Shown: positions 1 through 5,184 of the stretch, piece by piece
Layout of the letters: each line of letters starts with the position of its first letter
Position numbering within the stretch: position 1 is the first letter of the stretch
Origin: DASYVD01 sp036000545
Lineage (GTDB): Bacteria; Actinomycetota; UBA4738; CALAEC01
Direction of reading: 5' to 3'
DNA length: 8,035 nucleotides
NCBI GenBank assembly: GCA_036000545.1
Contig: DASYVD010000072.1
Location: forward strand, 1-8,035
Program-made: the position numbers and the translations under genes
The notes under the pieces: model-generated
What the model saw: only the letters and a program-made list of their open reading frames with translations
Database searches by the model: none
Told to the model about the DNA's origin: nothing

Positions 1-194
1 GTCGCCATGGCCGACCCTCTCGATGCGCCATGCATCTGAATGGCCTCCCGGGCATAGTGGGAGCACGAGGGGTAGAAACGGCATTGCCCTCCCAGCCACC
101 CGGACAAGGTCAGCTGATACAGCCGGATCAGGGCGAGCATGCCCCACCGCACCGGTGCCCCGGCGATCCACAAGAGCCGGCGAATGGTCCTCAC
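1..194 (-). CDS. yidD: YidD, membrane protein insertion efficiency factor (3' end missing)
   Basis: YidD is a small membrane-associated protein thought to help the YidC insertase place proteins in the inner membrane. The 64 codons visible here run off the left edge. After an amphipathic, hydrophobic N-terminus (residues 7-35) comes the family hallmark GGQCRFYPSCSHYAREAI at residues 35-52, followed by the expected MHG. This cysteine-containing block is very characteristic. The GTG start at 194 shares four bases (GTGA) with the rnpA stop codon, so translation is probably coupled to rnpA. The order rpmH-rnpA-yidD is the usual one beside bacterial origins. Family membership is certain; the C-terminus, which should hold another conserved Arg/Cys/Pro segment, lies outside the window. 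The choice of GTG rests on the overlap and on the lack of another start nearby. Confidence 0.93.
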   Translation of the reverse strand, partial: MRTIRRLLWIAGAPVRWGMLALIRLYQLTLSGWLGGQCRFYPSCSHYAREAIQMHGASRGSAMA

Positions 195-454
195 GGCCCC
201 ATCACGCCCGCGCGAGTCAGCAACTCCTCCATCTCGGCCACCAGGTCCTGTGTCTTGCTCCCGCGGATGGCTCCCCTGGCCACGAAGGCGATGTCGTATC
301 CCCCTCGAGCCCGCGGCGCCACCTCTCGCCATGCGGCCTTCAGGATGCGGCGGGCCCGGTTCCGGGGCACCGCCCCACCGACCCGCCGGCCGACCACGAA
401 CGCCGTTGTTCCCGACCCGGGCGCGACCAACACTACCATCCGGGCTCCCTTCAA
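191..454 (-). CDS. rnpA: Ribonuclease P protein component
   Basis: RnpA is the protein subunit of RNase P, which matures the 5' end of tRNAs together with the catalytic RNA. The RNR motif is clear: VGGAVPRNRARRILKAAWR at residues 25-43 of the 87-residue reading, followed by YDIAFVARG (53-61) and the C-terminal helix ending LLTRAGV. The family is usually 105-125 residues, so this reading from a TTG at 454 is short. The codons just upstream (455-487) read AVGRVLSSGKP, which fits the family's N-terminal pattern F..V(F/L)..G(K/R). The true N-terminus therefore probably lies upstream, but no ATG, GTG or TTG occurs in frame between 454 and the rpmH stop at 509-511. A CTG at 472 is one option. The gene lies in the same frame as rpmH, downstream of it, and overlaps yidD by four bases. 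Identity is secure; the start is not. Confidence 0.9.
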   Translation of the reverse strand: MKGARMVVLVAPGSGTTAFVVGRRVGGAVPRNRARRILKAAWREVAPRARGGYDIAFVARGAIRGSKTQDLVAEMEELLTRAGVMGP

Positions 455-508
455 CGGTTTGCCAGAGGACAGGACCCTGCCGACGGCCGGTTCGCGCGTG
501 GGCCGCGC

Positions 509-646
509 CTATGCGGAGAGCCGGGAGCGGCCCTTGGCCCTGCGTCTGGCCAGGATCGCGCGCCCCGCTCGGTTGCGCATCCGCAGACGGAACCCGTGGG
601 TCTTCTTGCGACGGCGGTTGTTCGGTTGGAAGGTTCGCTTGGACAT
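509..646 (-). CDS. rpmH: Large ribosomal subunit protein bL34
   Basis: L34 is a small, very basic protein of the 50S ribosomal subunit. The 45 residues begin MSKRTFQPNNRRRKKTHGFR and continue through RMRNRAGRAILARRRAKGRSRLSA, which matches the family over its whole length. The frame stays open upstream to an ATG at 757, but that extension has no L34 homology. The ATG at 646 has a good Shine-Dalgarno sequence (AGAGGA, eight bases upstream), so I use it. The gene is first in a leftward group with rnpA and yidD and is transcribed divergently from dnaA. A likely promoter (TATACT) lies about 50 bases upstream of the start. The identity is essentially certain. Confidence 0.97.
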   Translation of the reverse strand: MSKRTFQPNNRRRKKTHGFRLRMRNRAGRAILARRRAKGRSRLSA

Positions 647-654
647 CGACTCGA

Positions 655-660
655 TCCTCT
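655..660 (-). promoter_or_regulatory. Ribosome binding site of rpmH
   Basis: Read on the minus strand this is AGAGGA, eight bases before the ATG at 646. It decides the rpmH start against the longer open frame that begins at 757. Confidence 0.75.
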
Positions 661-695
661 TCGGTGGAGGCCCCCGGCCGCGGACGCGCTGGCGA

Positions 696-726
696 AGTAT
701 ACGGGAACTCCATCGGCGCCGAACAA
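696..726 (-). promoter_or_regulatory. Candidate promoter of rpmH-rnpA-yidD
   Basis: On the minus strand TATACT (696-701) differs from the sigma-A -10 consensus at one base. A partial -35 lies upstream: GTTCGG with a 17-base spacer, or TTGTTC (721-726) with a 19-base spacer; both are weak. The -10 is the most AT-rich hexamer in the gap and faces rpmH. Transcription would start near 688-690, giving a leader of about 45 bases. The -10 is fairly convincing; the -35 is not. Confidence 0.45.
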
Positions 727-773
727 AGCCACTCCTTCTCGGGAGAAAGTGCGTCAAAAGCCACCGTCGAACG

Positions 774-793
774 GGTCCGGTCGAAGGTCCGGT
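774..793. repeat. Two direct copies of GGTCCGGT, 12 bases apart
   Basis: GGTCCGGT occurs at 774-781 and again at 786-793. The second copy ends two bases before the candidate dnaA -10 (796-801), and the first lies where the -35 would be. This is a plausible binding site for a regulator or for RNA polymerase activation, but two 8-mers in GC-rich DNA could also arise by chance. Confidence 0.35.
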
Positions 794-795
794 GC

Positions 796-801
796 TATAG
801 T
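796..801 (+). promoter_or_regulatory. Candidate -10 element of the dnaA promoter
   Basis: TATAGT differs from TATAAT at one position and fits the actinobacterial TANNNT pattern. No good -35 lies 16-19 bases upstream. Transcription would start near 808, giving a leader of roughly 95 bases that contains the DnaA-box-like sites at 855-898. Confidence 0.38.
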
Positions 802-854
802 CCGCGGCGCTTCACCAGCGGTCATCTCGCCGGGTTCCGGATGAACCGCAGCAC

Positions 855-898
855 CTTCCCCCACGGTTTCCACAGTTGGGGAAAGGCTCTGTGGATTA
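855..898. promoter_or_regulatory. DnaA-box-like sites in the dnaA leader
   Basis: Four 9-mers resembling DnaA boxes lie within 44 bases: CTTCCCCCA (855-863, plus), GTTTCCACA (866-874, plus), TTTCCCCAA (876-884, minus) and TAATCCACA (890-898, minus). The last differs from TTATCCACA at one base. The second and fourth form an inverted pair, CCACAG (870-875) facing CTGTGG (889-894) across 13 bases. The cluster ends three bases before the dnaA ATG, so bound DnaA would cover the ribosome-binding region and block transcription. This fits the known DnaA autoregulation and could also serve as an origin sub-region. Confidence 0.55.
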
Positions 899-901
899 GG
901 T

Positions 902-2284
902 ATGGCAGTCGCCTCATTCGAAGAAGCCGCAGAGCGAACCTGGGCCCGCGTGGTGGAGCGAGCGCGGGATCAGTTGCCGGAGAGTTCGTTCTCGATGTGG
1001 TTCGTCGGCGTGCGCGCGACGAGCCTGCACGATGGCGTACTGGAGGTGACGGCCCCCTCCGACTACGTTCGCGACTGGCTGGCCAAGCACTATCTGGACC
1101 TGATTCAGCGTGCGGCCACCGATTTCGTGGGGCGGCCGGTTCGCGTGCGGCTCGGAGCTGAGCAGGAGCCCGAGAGGGGGCTGCTCTCCCAGATGCAGGC
1201 CCAGCCGCCTGCGCCTCGGCCGGAGCGGGAAGCCGAGCCGGAACGGGGTGCGCGGGCACTGCCCTTCCCCAACTTCACCTTCGAGACCTTCGTGGCCGGT
1301 CCCAGCAACCGGTTCGCACACGCGGCAGCGATGGCCGTGGCCGAGGCTCCGCCCTCCAAGGCGTACAACCCGCTGTTCATCTACGGAGGGGTGGGCCTGG
1401 GCAAGACCCACCTGCTCGTGGCCATCGCGCACCACATGCACCATCTGGCCCCCAGGCTGCGGGTGAAGTACGTGACCTCGGAGAGCTTCATGGCCGAGTT
1501 CATCAAGGCGGTCCGGGAACGCCAGGGCTATCAGTTCGCAGCACGGTACCGCGACATCGACGTCCTGCTCGTCGACGACATCCAGTTCCTAGCCAAGCGG
1601 GAGGAGACCCAGACCGAGTTCTTCCACACGTTCAATGCGCTGCACGAAAAGGAGCGGCAGATCGTGATCGCCTCCGACCGACCGCCGCAGGAGCTTGGGA
1701 TGGAGGAGCGGTTGCAGAGCCGGTTCCGCCTGGGCTTGTGCGTGGACGTCCAGCCACCCGACCTGGAGACGCGCATCGCCATCCTCCAGCTGAAGGCGCA
1801 GCGCGAGTCGGTTCACTTCCCCGAGGACGTGATCGAGTTCGTGGCCTCGAAGTTCGACCAGAACATCCGGGAACTCGAAGGGGCGCTGGTTCGCGTGGTC
1901 GCGTGGAGCGACTTGACCGGCCAGCCCATCTCGCAGGAGCTGGTGGAGCACGCGCTCGAGGACCTGCTGCCCCAAGCCGAGGCCGAGATCCCTCCACAGG
2001 TCATCCTGGACGAAACGGCCAGGTACTACGGCCTCTCGGTGGACGACCTGATCTCCAAGAGCCGTTCCAGGCCGCTCACCAACGCCCGCCACGTGGCCAT
2101 GTACTTGATCCGGGAGACGACGGGGATGACCCTGCCGAAGATCGGGGAGCTGTTCGACCGGGACCACACGACCGCCCTGCACGGGATCAACAAGATCGAC
2201 AAGAACATGCGCGACCGCGAGCCGGTCTACCGGCAGGTCCAGGACCTTTCCCGGATCATCAGGAACCGAAGTAGGACGCTGTGA
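902..2284 (+). CDS. dnaA: Chromosomal replication initiator protein DnaA
   Basis: DnaA is the AAA+ initiator that binds DnaA boxes, oligomerises with ATP and melts oriC. Its 460 residues show the standard four domains: domain I (about 5-85, with TWARVVERARDQLPESSFSMW), a short linker (about 88-120), the AAA+ core (121-355) and the helix-turn-helix domain IV (about 360-460). Walker A is GGVGLGKT (162-169), Walker B VLLVDDIQF (221-229), sensor I IASDRP (256-261), the arginine finger R274 in LQSRF, and the sensor II region NIRELEGAL (321-329). Domain IV ends with DRDHTTALHGINKI (419-432), which keeps the base-contacting D-H-T-T. The linker is much shorter than in Streptomyces. After the arginine finger the usual FEWGL reads FRLGL. 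The ATG at 902 has only a weak upstream GGA. DnaA-box-like sites against the start suggest autoregulation. Confidence 0.98.
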   Translation: MAVASFEEAAERTWARVVERARDQLPESSFSMWFVGVRATSLHDGVLEVTAPSDYVRDWLAKHYLDLIQRAATDFVGRPVRVRLGAEQEPERGLLSQMQAQPPAPRPEREAEPERGARALPFPNFTFETFVAGPSNRFAHAAAMAVAEAPPSKAYNPLFIYGGVGLGKTHLLVAIAHHMHHLAPRLRVKYVTSESFMAEFIKAVRERQGYQFAARYRDIDVLLVDDIQFLAKREETQTEFFHTFNALHEKERQIVIASDRPPQELGMEERLQSRFRLGLCVDVQPPDLETRIAILQLKAQRESVHFPEDVIEFVASKFDQNIRELEGALVRVVAWSDLTGQPISQELVEHALEDLLPQAEAEIPPQVILDETARYYGLSVDDLISKSRSRPLTNARHVAMYLIRETTGMTLPKIGELFDRDHTTALHGINKIDKNMRDREPVYRQVQDLSRIIRNRSRTL

Positions 2285-2339
2285 GCCGGGCGGGGGAAAC
2301 TCGGGGAGGCGCTGTGAGGCCTTGCCTCTGGCTCGATAG

Positions 2340-2369
2340 CCGTCCACCGTTCTCCCCAGGGCGTCCACA
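2340..2369 (+). promoter_or_regulatory. Three DnaA-box-like sites at helical spacing
   Basis: CCGTCCACC (2340), TTCTCCCCA (2350) and GCGTCCACA (2361) point the same way and start 10 and 11 bases apart, about one turn of DNA. That spacing would put DnaA monomers on one face of the helix and favour a filament. Each site has two or three mismatches from the consensus, so they would be low-affinity sites. Confidence 0.45.
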
Positions 2370-2414
2370 TGTCCGAACCCTGCGCTACGCTCGGGAAATG
2401 ACTGCCGGATCCAC

Positions 2415-2439
2415 TTTTCCCCAGGACCTACTACTACTA
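2415..2439 (+). other. Origin unwinding element: DnaA box, GC linker and four DnaA-trios
   Basis: The box-like TTTTCCCCA (2415-2423) is followed by the linker GGAC and four perfect CTA units (2428-2439). On the complementary strand these read 3'-GAT-5', the consensus DnaA-trio. In Bacillus subtilis the same arrangement (box, short GC linker, trios) is where DnaA grips and opens single-stranded DNA. The order and spacing here closely resemble that element. A purine-rich stretch follows. Confidence 0.72.
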
Positions 2440-2469
2440 GAGAAGAAAGAACGACTTCGTAGAGGCAGT

Positions 2470-2476
2470 GAGGGGG
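2470..2476 (+). promoter_or_regulatory. Ribosome binding site of dnaN
   Basis: GAGGGGG lies seven bases before the GTG at 2484 and supports that start, which gives the canonical MKFRC N-terminus. Confidence 0.7.
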
Positions 2477-2483
2477 TGGACAG

Positions 2484-3587
2484 GTGAAGTTCCGGTGCGA
2501 CCGCGATCTGCTGTCCGAAGGACTCCAGACCGTTCAGCGCGGGGTCTCCTCGCGTCCCGGCATCCCGGCGCTCACGGGGGTGCTGATGGAGGCGGGATCG
2601 GGCGGCACGCTGACACTCACCACCACCGACCTCGAGGTGTCGGCACGGCTCACGATCGAAGTCCAGGCCCAGGAGGAGGGCGTGGCGCTGGTCCCGGCCC
2701 GGTTGCTGGCCGACACGGTGAAGAGCCTGTCCGACGCGCCGGTCGAGTTCGAGTCGGACCAGAGCCAGGCCTGGATCCGCTGTGCTGCATACGAGGGAGC
2801 GCTCCGGCTGCTGCCGGCGGAGGACTTCCCGGCGATCCAGCCACCTTCAGGGACCACGGTGGTGGGGGAGGCCGCCAGGTTCGCCGAGGCCGTGGGGCAG
2901 GTGGCCCGGGCGGCATCCAGGGACGAGGCCCGCCCGGTCCTGACCGGCGTCCTGATCGAGGTCAGCCGGGAGGGCGTGACCATGGTCTCGACCGACTCGT
3001 ACCGGCTGGCGGTCCGTGATTTGGTGGCCACGGCCAGCGGGGAGGGGAGGGCCATCGTTCCCGAGCGTGCGATGTCGGAAGCAGGGCGGGCTGCGGCCGC
3101 CCTGGACAAGGGCGAGGTCCGCCTGTCGCTCGACGAGAGCCAGGTCGCCTTCCAGATCGGGAACCTCACGCTCACCTCGCGGCTCATCGAGGGGGAGTTC
3201 CCGAACTACCGCCAGCTCCTGCCCGAGGCGTACGAGAGCCGGCTCACGGTGTCGCGACAGCAGCTGATGGACGCGGTTCGCCGCGTGGGACTGTTGGCTC
3301 GCGACACGTCTCCCGTTCGCCTGGAGTTCAACGCGCTGGGAGTGAAACTGTCGTCCTCGTCACCGGACCTCGGCCAGGCGGTCGAGGCGGTGGAGGCCCG
3401 ATACGAGGGCGAGGACATCACGGCGGCGTTCAACCCCAACTACCTGGCCGATGGACTGGCCGCGGCGACGGGGGAGACCGTGCGGCTCGAGGTTCGTGAC
3501 GGATTGAAGCCAGGCCTGATCCGGGGCGAGAACGACGAGTTCACGTACCTCGTGATGCCGGTGCGCCTTCCGACGCCGGTCGGCTGA
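2484..3587 (+). CDS. dnaN: DNA polymerase III beta subunit (sliding clamp)
   Basis: The beta clamp is a ring-shaped dimer that encircles DNA and tethers DNA polymerase III and many repair proteins. The 367 residues match the usual length and the three-domain fold. Recognisable landmarks are MKFRCDRDLL at the start, LTTTDLEVSA (45-54), STDSYRLAVRD (169-179), the very conserved SRLIEGEFPNY (232-242), AFNPNYLADGL (315-325) and the C-terminal YLVMPVRL (355-362), which lines the partner-binding pocket. The start is a GTG with a strong ribosome binding site seven bases upstream. The gene follows the origin gap after dnaA and sits 18 bases before recF, so the two are probably co-transcribed. Nothing in the protein looks broken. 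Confidence 0.97.
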   Translation: MKFRCDRDLLSEGLQTVQRGVSSRPGIPALTGVLMEAGSGGTLTLTTTDLEVSARLTIEVQAQEEGVALVPARLLADTVKSLSDAPVEFESDQSQAWIRCAAYEGALRLLPAEDFPAIQPPSGTTVVGEAARFAEAVGQVARAASRDEARPVLTGVLIEVSREGVTMVSTDSYRLAVRDLVATASGEGRAIVPERAMSEAGRAAAALDKGEVRLSLDESQVAFQIGNLTLTSRLIEGEFPNYRQLLPEAYESRLTVSRQQLMDAVRRVGLLARDTSPVRLEFNALGVKLSSSSPDLGQAVEAVEARYEGEDITAAFNPNYLADGLAAATGETVRLEVRDGLKPGLIRGENDEFTYLVMPVRLPTPVG

Positions 3588-3605
3588 TCCACCCGGGGCG
3601 CTCCT

Positions 3606-4697
3606 TTGCGGCTTCTGTGGGTGGAGCTCACGGACTTCCGTAACCACCCGCGGACCCGGGTCGAGGACGTCCCGGAAGGATTGATCGCCGTGGTCGGGGC
3701 CAACGGAGAGGGGAAGACCAACCTCCTCGAGGGCATCGCGTTCCTGTTCTTCCTGATCTCGCCTCGAGCCTCGAGCACCGAGCCCCTGGTCCGGCGGGGG
3801 GCGGAAGCGGCCTACATCCGTGGGGAGATCGAGACCGCCGGCGGCCGCATCCTGGTCGAGGTGGAGATCCCCGGGCACGGGGCGAACAAGGTCCAGGTCA
3901 ACCGGTCCCCGGTGCGGCGCAAGCGCGACCTTCGCCGGCAAGTCCGGGCAGCGTTCTTCGGGCCGGAGGATCTGGACGTCGTTCGAGGCGATCCATCTCA
4001 GAGGCGCCGATTCATGGACGAGGCCGTGACCTCGCTCTGGCCGCTCAAGGAGTCGGCACTCACCGCGTACGACCGGACCCTCCGCCAGCGCAACCGACTT
4101 CTGAAGGAGTGGGAGGGACGGGGGGCGCCGAAGGACCTCGAGGCCTGGGACGCCGAGCTCGTGGAGAACGGATCCGCGCTCCTTCGCCTTCGGGCCGATG
4201 CCGTGGCCCGCCTGTCCCCGGGCGCGCAGGAGGAGTTCGCCGGTCTGTCGGGCACCGGCCTGGCCTGCGAGTACCACCCCTCGGTGTGGGGAGACGAGCT
4301 GGAGGAGGCGTTCCGAAGCCGCCTGGCGGAGCGGAGGAACGACGAGCTCGTTCGGCGGACCAGCCTGGTGGGCCCGCACCGAGACGACTTGGAGCTCGCC
4401 GTACGGGACCTGGGGGCACGGGCCTTCGCCTCCCACGGCGAGGCTTGGGCCGCTGCGCTGTGCCTTCGCCTGGGCCTGGGGAGCGCCATCCAGGCCGAGG
4501 TGGGAGAGCCGCCCGTACTGCTCCTCGACGATCCGTTCTCGGCTCTTGACCCAAAGCGAGGGGGCCAGGTGGCCGAACGGCTGGTCGGACGGGGCCAAGT
4601 GGTGGTCACCGTGGCCGACGAGGCCCACGTCCCGCCGAAGGCCGAGGCGGTTTGGGACGTGTTGCAGGGTACGGCTACGCTCCGTGGGGGAGGTTGA
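3606..4697 (+). CDS. recF: DNA replication and repair protein RecF
   Basis: RecF is an SMC-like ATPase that, with RecO and RecR, directs RecA loading at single-strand gaps and stalled forks. The 363 residues open with MRLLWVELTDFRNH. Walker A is GANGEGKT (31-38), followed by NLLEGI. FFGPEDLDVVRGDPSQRRRFMD (118-138) is the usual conserved middle block. The ABC signature lies in ASHGEAW (275-281), the wording usual in actinobacteria. Walker B and the D-loop are VLLLDDPFSALD (304-315), where most RecF proteins read DVFSELD. The start is a TTG at 3606 with only a weak GGGGCG upstream; it gives the canonical N-terminus, so I keep it. recF lies 18 bases after dnaN and two bases before the dciA start, consistent with one transcript. 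Confidence 0.96.
   Translation: MRLLWVELTDFRNHPRTRVEDVPEGLIAVVGANGEGKTNLLEGIAFLFFLISPRASSTEPLVRRGAEAAYIRGEIETAGGRILVEVEIPGHGANKVQVNRSPVRRKRDLRRQVRAAFFGPEDLDVVRGDPSQRRRFMDEAVTSLWPLKESALTAYDRTLRQRNRLLKEWEGRGAPKDLEAWDAELVENGSALLRLRADAVARLSPGAQEEFAGLSGTGLACEYHPSVWGDELEEAFRSRLAERRNDELVRRTSLVGPHRDDLELAVRDLGARAFASHGEAWAAALCLRLGLGSAIQAEVGEPPVLLLDDPFSALDPKRGGQVAERLVGRGQVVVTVADEAHVPPKAEAVWDVLQGTATLRGGG
4686..4693 (+). promoter_or_regulatory. Ribosome binding site of the DUF721/dciA gene
   Basis: GGGGGAGG lies inside the last codons of recF, six bases before the ATG at 4700. It selects that ATG over an in-frame GTG at 4652 and the ATG at 4745. Confidence 0.7.
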
Positions 4698-4699
4698 GG

Positions 4700-5053
4700 A
4701 TGCCCTCGAGCAAGGGGTGGCGAGGCCGCCGGGACGAGCGGACCATGCAGGACACGCCCATCGGGGACGTGGTGGACGGCCTCCTTCGGGAACGGACATT
4801 CGCCCGAGGGCTCCCCATCGGCCGGCTGGCCTCCGAGTGGGAGGCCGTCGTCGGTCCCCGCCTGGCCTCCGAGTCGGCCCCCGTCAGCTTGGAAGGGGGG
4901 GTGTTGGTGGTCGCCACTAGTACCGGCCCATGGGGCGCGCAGGCCCGATTCCTCGCTCGGGAGATCGCCAGTCGAGCCAATCGGAGCCTCGGTTCGGAGC
5001 TTGTCCGCACGGTACAGATCGTGGTCCGTCCGGAACCTCGGAAAGGCTTGTAG
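4700..5053 (+). CDS. dciA: DUF721 (DciA-family) protein, probable replicative helicase loader
   Basis: The family is DUF721, renamed DciA after members were shown to act with the replicative helicase DnaB in bacteria lacking DnaC or DnaI. The 117 residues start with a basic segment (1-15), then a helical region, IGDVVDGLLRER (21-32). The core follows: W47 in SEWEAVVGP, SAPVSLEGGVLVVATSTGPW (59-78), and a helix ending NRSLGSELV with the final strand VQIVV (105-109). This pattern (W..VVG, then P..L..G.L.V, then W) is typical of the family. The gene starts two bases after recF with a strong ribosome binding site. Actinobacteria usually carry a member exactly here, before gyrB. The family call is firm; the helicase-loading role is inferred from relatives. 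Confidence 0.9.
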   Translation: MPSSKGWRGRRDERTMQDTPIGDVVDGLLRERTFARGLPIGRLASEWEAVVGPRLASESAPVSLEGGVLVVATSTGPWGAQARFLAREIASRANRSLGSELVRTVQIVVRPEPRKGL

Positions 5054-5105
5054 CGCAAGGCGAAACAGCCTGTCCGAGAGCGGGGCAACGGGCCTGGTTC
5101 GTTGG

Positions 5106-5111
5106 TAGAAT
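5106..5111 (+). promoter_or_regulatory. Candidate -10 element of the gyrB promoter
   Basis: TAGAAT in the 131-base dciA-gyrB gap differs from TATAAT at one base. No good -35 is seen 16-19 bases upstream. It is the best candidate for separate expression of gyrBA. The leader would contain GTTTCCCCCG (5121-5130), a motif also found in the origin gap. Confidence 0.33.
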
Positions 5112-5174
5112 CTGGATGGAGTTTCCCCCGTGAGGCCCCCTCATCGGCTGCGATGTGCGCTGCCGTGTGCGGGC

Positions 5175-5180
5175 TGGAGG
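5175..5180 (+). promoter_or_regulatory. Ribosome binding site of gyrB
   Basis: TGGAGG lies four bases before the TTG at 5185. The spacing is a little short, but the in-frame GTG codons at 5155 and 5167 have no such site, so this decides the start. Confidence 0.5.
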
Positions 5181-5184
5181 TTCG

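Larger units (their letters stand above)
2285..2483. other. Probable replication origin (oriC) between dnaA and dnaN
   Basis: This 199-base gap has the features of a bacterial origin. It holds several DnaA-box-like 9-mers: GTTTCCCCC on the minus strand (2292-2300), CCGTCCACC (2340-2348), TTCTCCCCA (2350-2358), GCGTCCACA (2361-2369), TTTTCCCCA (2415-2423), and CTGTCCACC on the minus strand (2475-2483). A DnaA-trio tract (2428-2439) and a purine-rich stretch (2440-2454) follow the last plus-strand box. The dnaA-dnaN gap is the known origin site in Actinomycetota and Bacillus. No box is a perfect TTATCCACA or TTGTCCACA, so the individual sites are less certain than the region. The gap must also carry the dnaN leader. 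Confidence 0.75.

Noticed and set aside
647..757. An N-terminal extension of rpmH to an ATG at 757.
   Set aside because: The added 37 residues have no L34 homology, and the ATG at 646 has a good ribosome binding site.
23..1161. Overlapping plus-strand open frames across the first kilobase.
   Set aside because: They run opposite yidD, rnpA and rpmH and through the dnaA control region; their translations are low-complexity P/R/S/G-rich sequence.
2316..2341. Two small hairpins (GAGGC-CTT-GCCTC and GGCT-CGAT-AGCC) after dnaA, possibly a terminator.
   Set aside because: The stems are only 4-5 base pairs and no T-tract follows; such palindromes are frequent in GC-rich DNA.
2281..2487. A 68-codon open frame that starts with GTG overlapping the dnaA stop and ends with TGA overlapping the dnaN start.
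   Set aside because: The GTGA overlap at both ends is striking, but the translation resembles no protein I know and the frame runs through the box-like sites and the DnaA-trio tract. A 200-base open frame is common by chance at this GC content.
3360..4799. A 479-codon open frame on the minus strand.
   Set aside because: It is antisense to the end of dnaN and all of recF and shows no recognisable domain.
5046..5070. A possible stem (CTTG/CAAG, AGGC/GCCT) after the DUF721 gene.
   Set aside because: The pairing is short and interrupted with no T-tract, so a terminator before gyrB is not supported.
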